DNA of 64,000 bases. Origin: Sphingorhabdus sp. Alg231-15 (GTDB lineage Bacteria > Pseudomonadota > Alphaproteobacteria > Sphingomonadales > Sphingomonadaceae). The notes beneath the pieces are model-generated. The model was not told the DNA's origin and ran no database searches. It saw only the letters and a program-made list of their open reading frames with translations. The stretch lies in the NCBI RefSeq assembly GCF_900149705.1, contig NZ_LT703001.1, positions 868,001 to 932,000 of the forward strand, written 5' to 3'. A program made the position numbers and the translations under genes. Of the stretch, positions 59,438 to 64,000 are shown piece after piece; position 1 is the stretch's first letter, and each line of letters begins with the position of its first letter.

Positions 59438-60901
59438 ATGAGTAAGCGCATTATGTTGCTTAGCGCTGTCGCCATTGCAACTTTCTCCACATCAGCGCAT
59501 GCGGACACACTTCGCGAAGCGTTTGTCGCGGCATACAAGACGAACCCGACATTATCCGGCGCTCAGGCAGCGCAGCGTGCGGAGGATGAAAATGTCGCAA
59601 TCGCTAAAGCCGATGGACGACCGAATTCGGGTTCCAGATTTACTTTTCAGGAAAATTTCCTGCGCAACTCGAATAGTTTTAATGCTCCTCTTCGCCAAGT
59701 CAGCGCGGGCGGCGAGCTTAATGTCCCGATTTATTCTGGTGGCAGAGTCAAAAACGCGGTGCGTGCAGCGAAGACCCGGGTTGCCGCTGGCCAATATAGT
59801 CTGCGCGGAACTGAAGCCAGCCTGTTCAGCAATGTGGTCGCAGCCTATATGGATGTAATGCGCGACGAAGCTGTGGTGCGACTAAATCGTGCGAATGTCG
59901 GCGTGCTTTCCGTAAATTTGGAAGCGACCAGTGATCGCTTCGAAATTGGTGACCTGACCCGGACCGATGTCGCCCAGTCCGAATCACGACTAGAGGTCGC
60001 TAAAGGAGAACTAGAATCGGCTCGGGCTAATCTGATCTCAAGCAAGGAAAACTATATCGCCTTGGTAGGACAGGTTCCCGGCGAATTGCAATCGCCTCCA
60101 CCGCTGCCCAATCTCCCGAAAGCGCCTGACGAAGCAGTGGATATCGCTCTGCAATCTAATCCTGATCTGCTCGCCGCCAAAGAACGAAGCGCAGCATCGG
60201 AAATTGATATCAAGGCGGCCCGCGGCGCTGTTAAACCCACTATCGAAGCCTATGCACAAGGCAGTTATGTGAATTTTCTCAACACATTGGGCGGTAATGT
60301 TCCGGGAGTGAACGTTGTTCAGGAACAATCGAACGCGGAAGCTGGAGTGCGCCTGACCGTGCCAATCTACCAAGGAGGTCGGCCCGCCGCGCAAGTCCGC
60401 CAAGCACAAGCGCGGTCTGGCCAAGCCTATGAGCAGGTCATTGCAGCAGAGCGCGATGTCATCGCGCAAACGCGCGCGGCCTATTCCAGCTGGCGCGCGT
60501 CCGAACGGGTGATCCAGTCTTCTGAACGTGCTGTAGCGGCCAGCGCCTTGTCTCTGGAAGGTGTTCGCGCTGAAAATAGTGTTGGAAACAGGACTATATT
60601 GGATATTTTGAATGCCGAACAAGAATTGCTGAACGCTCAGGTCCAACTGGTGACAGCGCGTCGAAACAGCTATGTTGCAGGATTTACTTTACTTGCGGCA
60701 ATGGGCCGTGCCGAAGCACGTGATCTCGGGTTGGAAGGCGGACCGCTCTATGATCCCGAAGTCAATTACGAGCGCGTAAAGGATCAGTTTTACGATTTTC
60801 AGACGGATCCTGATCCTGAACCGAAGGCGACACGTACGATTGATACGCCAGCACAAACCGCTGATATTGAACCTCTGCCTGAAACAGGACAACGCGACTA
60901 A
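59438..60901 (+). CDS. tolC: TolC family outer-membrane efflux/type I secretion channel
   Basis: This 487-residue protein forms the trimeric outer-membrane channel for efflux pumps or type I secretion. A signal peptide ends near AHAD (residue 21). Two repeated coiled-coil and strand halves follow: the first has LREAFVAAYKTNPTL, the second VRLTVPIYQGGRPAAQVRQA. The ATG at 59438 follows CAGGAGACG; a longer frame from 58982 runs inside pcm and is rejected. A Pro-rich acidic tail follows the barrel. Confidence 0.94.
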   Translation: MSKRIMLLSAVAIATFSTSAHADTLREAFVAAYKTNPTLSGAQAAQRAEDENVAIAKADGRPNSGSRFTFQENFLRNSNSFNAPLRQVSAGGELNVPIYSGGRVKNAVRAAKTRVAAGQYSLRGTEASLFSNVVAAYMDVMRDEAVVRLNRANVGVLSVNLEATSDRFEIGDLTRTDVAQSESRLEVAKGELESARANLISSKENYIALVGQVPGELQSPPPLPNLPKAPDEAVDIALQSNPDLLAAKERSAASEIDIKAARGAVKPTIEAYAQGSYVNFLNTLGGNVPGVNVVQEQSNAEAGVRLTVPIYQGGRPAAQVRQAQARSGQAYEQVIAAERDVIAQTRAAYSSWRASERVIQSSERAVAASALSLEGVRAENSVGNRTILDILNAEQELLNAQVQLVTARRNSYVAGFTLLAAMGRAEARDLGLEGGPLYDPEVNYERVKDQFYDFQTDPDPEPKATRTIDTPAQTADIEPLPETGQRD

Positions 60902-60998
60902 TCACATCTGATGTGCCGGGAATGGTTGCCGACAATGTGGTTAATGCGCTAAGCAACCAATAGCAGCGTTAGTTTTTTGAGCTTTAGGGGTTTTGCAC

Positions 60999-61565
60999 AT
61001 GGCGGAACAAAATAAAGAATCGTCCATGGAAGAGATTCTGTCATCAATTAAGCGAATCATCGCCGAGGATAAAGCGATTGAGACCGATCGCCCAGCGGAC
61101 AAAGAAGAAGATGCTGCCGAAGCGAAAGCCACTTCGCCTCGCCTCAAGCCTGTCGTTGACAATGTGACACCGATCGCACCATTGCCGAAAAACATAGCCA
61201 CCAAAAAAGAAAACACCAAAAAGCCTGTTGTAAACACCACAGATGATGACGGTGTGCTTGAATTGACCAACGAGGTCATGGACAACGGCCCAAGTTCGGC
61301 GCACGGTGTTTTTGGTGACCGCCGTAAGGAAGAACGGCTGATCAACGATCAAAAGCTTGATTCGATGCGCCAATCGCTGTCTGCGCTTGTAGCCATGGAA
61401 GGTACCAAGAGCTCGCAACCAGCCAAGTCCAGCCAGCAGACATCCTTGGAAGACCTGACCCGTGACCTCATGCGGCCGATGCTAAAAGAATGGCTCGATC
61501 AGAATTTACCGCAACTGGTTGAGGAAATGGTTGCTCGCGAAATTCAGCGCCTTAACGACCAGTAA
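60999..61565 (+). CDS. popZ: PopZ-like polar organizing protein (DUF2497)
   Basis: PopZ proteins condense at the cell pole and anchor the chromosome origin via ParB. The 188-residue protein has the conserved N-terminal helix MEEILSSIKRIIAED (residues 10-24), a long acidic and disordered linker, and C-terminal helices LEDLTRDLMRPMLKEWL and LVEEMVAREIQRL for oligomerisation. The ATG at 60999 follows TTTAGGGG. The linker is less Pro-rich than in Caulobacter. Confidence 0.9.
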   Translation: MAEQNKESSMEEILSSIKRIIAEDKAIETDRPADKEEDAAEAKATSPRLKPVVDNVTPIAPLPKNIATKKENTKKPVVNTTDDDGVLELTNEVMDNGPSSAHGVFGDRRKEERLINDQKLDSMRQSLSALVAMEGTKSSQPAKSSQQTSLEDLTRDLMRPMLKEWLDQNLPQLVEEMVAREIQRLNDQ

Positions 61566-61605
61566 TCTCGATTGATAACATTGTGAGCCGTGCTAAACTC
61601 TGCTC

Positions 61606-63699
61606 ATGAAAAATCGATCAAAACTGTCATGCCTTGCCCTGTTGATAACGGGCAGCGTTCTAACCACCCCCATCGCCTCTGCGCGACCGATGACTGCGGA
61701 AGACCTAGCGACGCTAAAACGAGTCGGTTCCGTTGCCGTGTCTCCTGACGAAAAATGGACAGCCTTTGGCGTCACCGAGACCAATCCCGAAAGCTATAAA
61801 CGAACAACGGCGCTCTATTTGCTCGATCTGAGCACACCGAAAGCTCGTCCGGTTCGCATTGCCGACCAAGCGAATGCCAGTGAACATAGCCCATCATTCT
61901 CTGCGGACGGCAAGCGGCTGTATTATCTCTCTGATATCAGCGAATCGGAGCAGCTTTGGCAAGTCGCGATAAACGCAGGGGGGCAAACCGGAGAGCCGGT
62001 ACAGGCCAGTGATCTCAAGGCCGATATTGCCGGTTTCAAATTGTCACCAAAGGGCGATAAGATTGCGGTCTGGGGCGATATCGCAAAAGACTGCCCGACA
62101 TTTGGTTGTGCTGAAATCAAAGACAATGATGGCAATCGCGCCCTGCCCGGCCCCGGCACCGGACGCGAATATGACGAACTTTTCGTCCGTCACTGGTCGA
62201 GTTGGGAAACCCCTGGAGTTTACAGCCGTATTTTTGCTTTTGACTTACAGGATGGAAAACTCAGCGGCACAGCCATGCCACTAGATGGAGATCTCGTCGG
62301 CGACAGTCCCTCAAAGCCTTTTGGCGGCGGGGAAGAAATTTCCTGGTCCCCAAGCGGACGTGGGCTCGCCTTTGTTCTGCGTAAAGCGGATCGCAATGAA
62401 CCCAAGTCGACTGATTTAGATATCTACGGTGTTGCCATATCTTCTGGTAAGCCCAAGCAAATGCCGGGTAATGGCGATGCTACCGACACACTCCCTGCTT
62501 TTTCTCCGGATGACGAATGGCGGGCATGGGCCGCGATGGAGCGCCCTGGCTATGAGAGCGACCGGAAAGTGATCAAATTGCACCGCAAGGGCGAGAAAGA
62601 ACCGGTGGTACTTGCCGGTGACTGGGATCGCTCTGTCAGTTCAATCACCTGGACGCCCGATAGCAAGGCTTTGATCGTCACCGCTTCTGAAGTCCTGGAC
62701 TATGCCGCCTTTCGTGTTGATATTGCCGATGGCAGCGTGACACGTCTGACCAAAAACGGCAGTGTCGGTAATATCATACCGCTTAAAGACGGATCAATGA
62801 TCTTCACCAAAAAGAGCCTGCAGGCACCTGTTGATATCTATCGGCGGGCTGCTGATGGGACGGTGACGCAGCTTACCAATATCAACGGTAATGCGTTGGC
62901 GGAGATTGACGAAGTGGCCGTGGAACGGTTCAATTTCAAAGGGGCTGGAGGCCATCAGGTCTGGGGTCAGATCATCAAGCCGGCAGGCGCGAAGGGCAAG
63001 CTGCCGATGGCGTTCCTGGTTCATGGCGGCCCTCAGGGCAGCTTCGGTGATAGCTGGTCAACCCGTTGGAATCCCAAGGTAATGGCGTCGCAAGGCTATG
63101 CGGTCGTGACAATCGATTTCCATGGCTCGGCTGGCTATGGTCAGGAATTCATGGATAGCATCAATCAGGATTGGGGGGGCAAGCCGCTCGAAGACCTGAA
63201 ACTCGGTCATGCAGCGGCGCTGAAAGTTGACAAGCAGATTGACGGTACACGGTCCTGCGCCTTGGGTGCCAGCTATGGCGGCTATATGATGAACTGGATT
63301 GCTGGCCAATGGCCGGACCAGTTTGACTGCATCATCAACCATGCCGGTATATTCGACCTGCGCAGCTTTGCCTTCTCGACCGAAGAATTGTGGTTCGATC
63401 AATGGGATCATGGCGGCCCGTGGTGGGAACGTGCTGATCCGGAAAAATGGAATCCGATCCAGCATATCGACAAATGGAAGACACCGACTTTGTTCATCCA
63501 TGGCGAGAAGGATTTCCGCATACCCTATACCCAGTCACTAATGCCGTTCACCTATGCACAGGAACGCAATATCCCATCCAAGCTGTTGATTTTCGCAGAT
63601 GAAAACCACTGGGTACTGAAGGGAAAAAATAGCGTCCAATGGCACAATACGGTGTTCGACTGGATGGCTCGATGGACCAAGGAAGGCCAAAGCGAATGA
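61606..63699 (+). CDS. S9 family serine peptidase (dipeptidyl-peptidase/acylaminoacyl-peptidase type)
   Basis: This 697-residue exported peptidase has a signal peptide ending near ASAR (residue 27), an N-terminal beta-propeller (about residues 30-420; repeats such as SPDEKWTAFG and FSADGKRLYYLSD), and a C-terminal alpha/beta hydrolase. The triad is Ser556 (GASYGG), Asp636 (GEKDFRIP) and His668 (ENHWV). It resembles periplasmic DPP V-like enzymes. Its stop overlaps the next gene by 4 bp. Confidence 0.94.
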   Translation: MKNRSKLSCLALLITGSVLTTPIASARPMTAEDLATLKRVGSVAVSPDEKWTAFGVTETNPESYKRTTALYLLDLSTPKARPVRIADQANASEHSPSFSADGKRLYYLSDISESEQLWQVAINAGGQTGEPVQASDLKADIAGFKLSPKGDKIAVWGDIAKDCPTFGCAEIKDNDGNRALPGPGTGREYDELFVRHWSSWETPGVYSRIFAFDLQDGKLSGTAMPLDGDLVGDSPSKPFGGGEEISWSPSGRGLAFVLRKADRNEPKSTDLDIYGVAISSGKPKQMPGNGDATDTLPAFSPDDEWRAWAAMERPGYESDRKVIKLHRKGEKEPVVLAGDWDRSVSSITWTPDSKALIVTASEVLDYAAFRVDIADGSVTRLTKNGSVGNIIPLKDGSMIFTKKSLQAPVDIYRRAADGTVTQLTNINGNALAEIDEVAVERFNFKGAGGHQVWGQIIKPAGAKGKLPMAFLVHGGPQGSFGDSWSTRWNPKVMASQGYAVVTIDFHGSAGYGQEFMDSINQDWGGKPLEDLKLGHAAALKVDKQIDGTRSCALGASYGGYMMNWIAGQWPDQFDCIINHAGIFDLRSFAFSTEELWFDQWDHGGPWWERADPEKWNPIQHIDKWKTPTLFIHGEKDFRIPYTQSLMPFTYAQERNIPSKLLIFADENHWVLKGKNSVQWHNTVFDWMARWTKEGQSE

Positions 63700-64000
63700 G
63701 CTTTTTTCCCACCGAAACTGATGGCGACACCGTTATCGTCACCCTAACCAACGCGCCGCGTAACACGCTGTCGACCGAATTGCTCAATGAGGGCACCGAA
63801 GTTTTCCGGAAATTGGCGGAAGATGAACCTAAGGGTGGCGTTGTGCTTACCGGTGCTGGCGAGCATTTCACCTGCGGAATGGATACCAAGATCGCCGCGT
63901 CACTCGATGAAGAAGGACAAAAACAAGCCATTGCGGCGATCAACGCTTTTGCCGCATCGCTTCACCGCCTACCCTGTGCGTTTGTCTGCGCGGTGAATGG
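63696..64000 (+). CDS. Enoyl-CoA hydratase/isomerase (crotonase family), 5' part
   Basis: The first 101 codons of a crotonase-fold protein are visible before the window ends. The start overlaps the S9 peptidase stop (ATGA). TLTNAPRNTLSTELL and VVLTGAGEHFTCGMDTK match the first strands and the oxyanion-hole region, where the usual F(S/C)AGxD is seen as FTCGMD. The reaction cannot be decided from this half. Confidence 0.85.
   Translation, partial: MSFFPTETDGDTVIVTLTNAPRNTLSTELLNEGTEVFRKLAEDEPKGGVVLTGAGEHFTCGMDTKIAASLDEEGQKQAIAAINAFAASLHRLPCAFVCAVN

Overview
The window looks like ordinary chromosome from an alphaproteobacterium of the order Sphingomonadales, probably a marine Sphingorhabdus/Parasphingorhabdus-like genus (inference from gene content, not a database match). 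Supporting signs are a MucR regulator beside a CxxC-less alphaproteobacterial Fur, the block fur-plsC-miaB-phoH-ybeY-corC, a pcm-tolC-popZ block, paired large TonB-dependent receptors with an IIVTA TonB box, a PEPxxWA-CTERM protein, and the sulfur operon cobA-DUF2849-cysI-DUF934-cysH. Base composition is moderate. I see no rRNA, transposase, integrase, phage gene or CRISPR array. Three tRNAs are present: Thr(TGT), Leu(CAA) and Cys(GCA).

Layout. 0-2.5 kb: an M16 zinc protease running off the left edge. 2.6-10.7 kb: a housekeeping run (Nfu scaffold, nitroreductase, tsaB, rimI, mucR, fur, plsC, miaB, phoH, ybeY, corC). 10.7-19.6 kb: MOSC protein, GT4 glycosyltransferase, small membrane protein, rarA with two exported proteins behind it, a quinone oxidoreductase, a TM-helix-repeat mechanosensitive channel and an RNase H-like-fold unknown. 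19.7-26.8 kb: tRNA-Thr, two tandem TonB-dependent receptors with near-identical terminators, tRNA-Leu, prepilin peptidase. 26.9-41.3 kb: thiolase, PEPxxWA protein, SH3 protein, 2-hydroxyacid dehydrogenase, ammonium channel, FkbM methyltransferase, acetyltransferase, PilZ protein, nitronate monooxygenase-like protein, glycosyltransferase, hydrolase, SelO, AstD-like dehydrogenase. 41.4-45.3 kb: the assimilatory sulfur operon, whose CysH carries the cysteines of an iron-sulfur APS reductase.

45.3-58.3 kb is the accessory part. It is built of small cassettes: a LysR/MAPEG/DUF1330 group facing a peroxiredoxin-GST-hydrolase-GST group, a lipoprotein with a disrupted signal sequence, a penicillin-acylase-family enzyme, another lipoprotein, and an SDR/SnoaL/NmrA operon with a decayed aldo/keto reductase opposite an AraC regulator. 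Seven copies (one a half-copy) of one palindromic repeat, with arms like AATGTCCGCT/AGCGGACATT, sit at the cassette borders. I found this repeat nowhere else in the window. 58.4-64 kb returns to core genes: tRNA-Cys, pcm, tolC, popZ, an S9 peptidase and the start of an enoyl-CoA hydratase.

I found no clearly new defence or mobile system. The strongest leads are the cassette-bordering palindromes, the putative electrophile-detoxification island they frame, the aldo/keto reductase remnant and the frameshifted lipoprotein, a degenerate ~68-bp tandem repeat near 34.2 kb, and several inverted repeats placed like operators.
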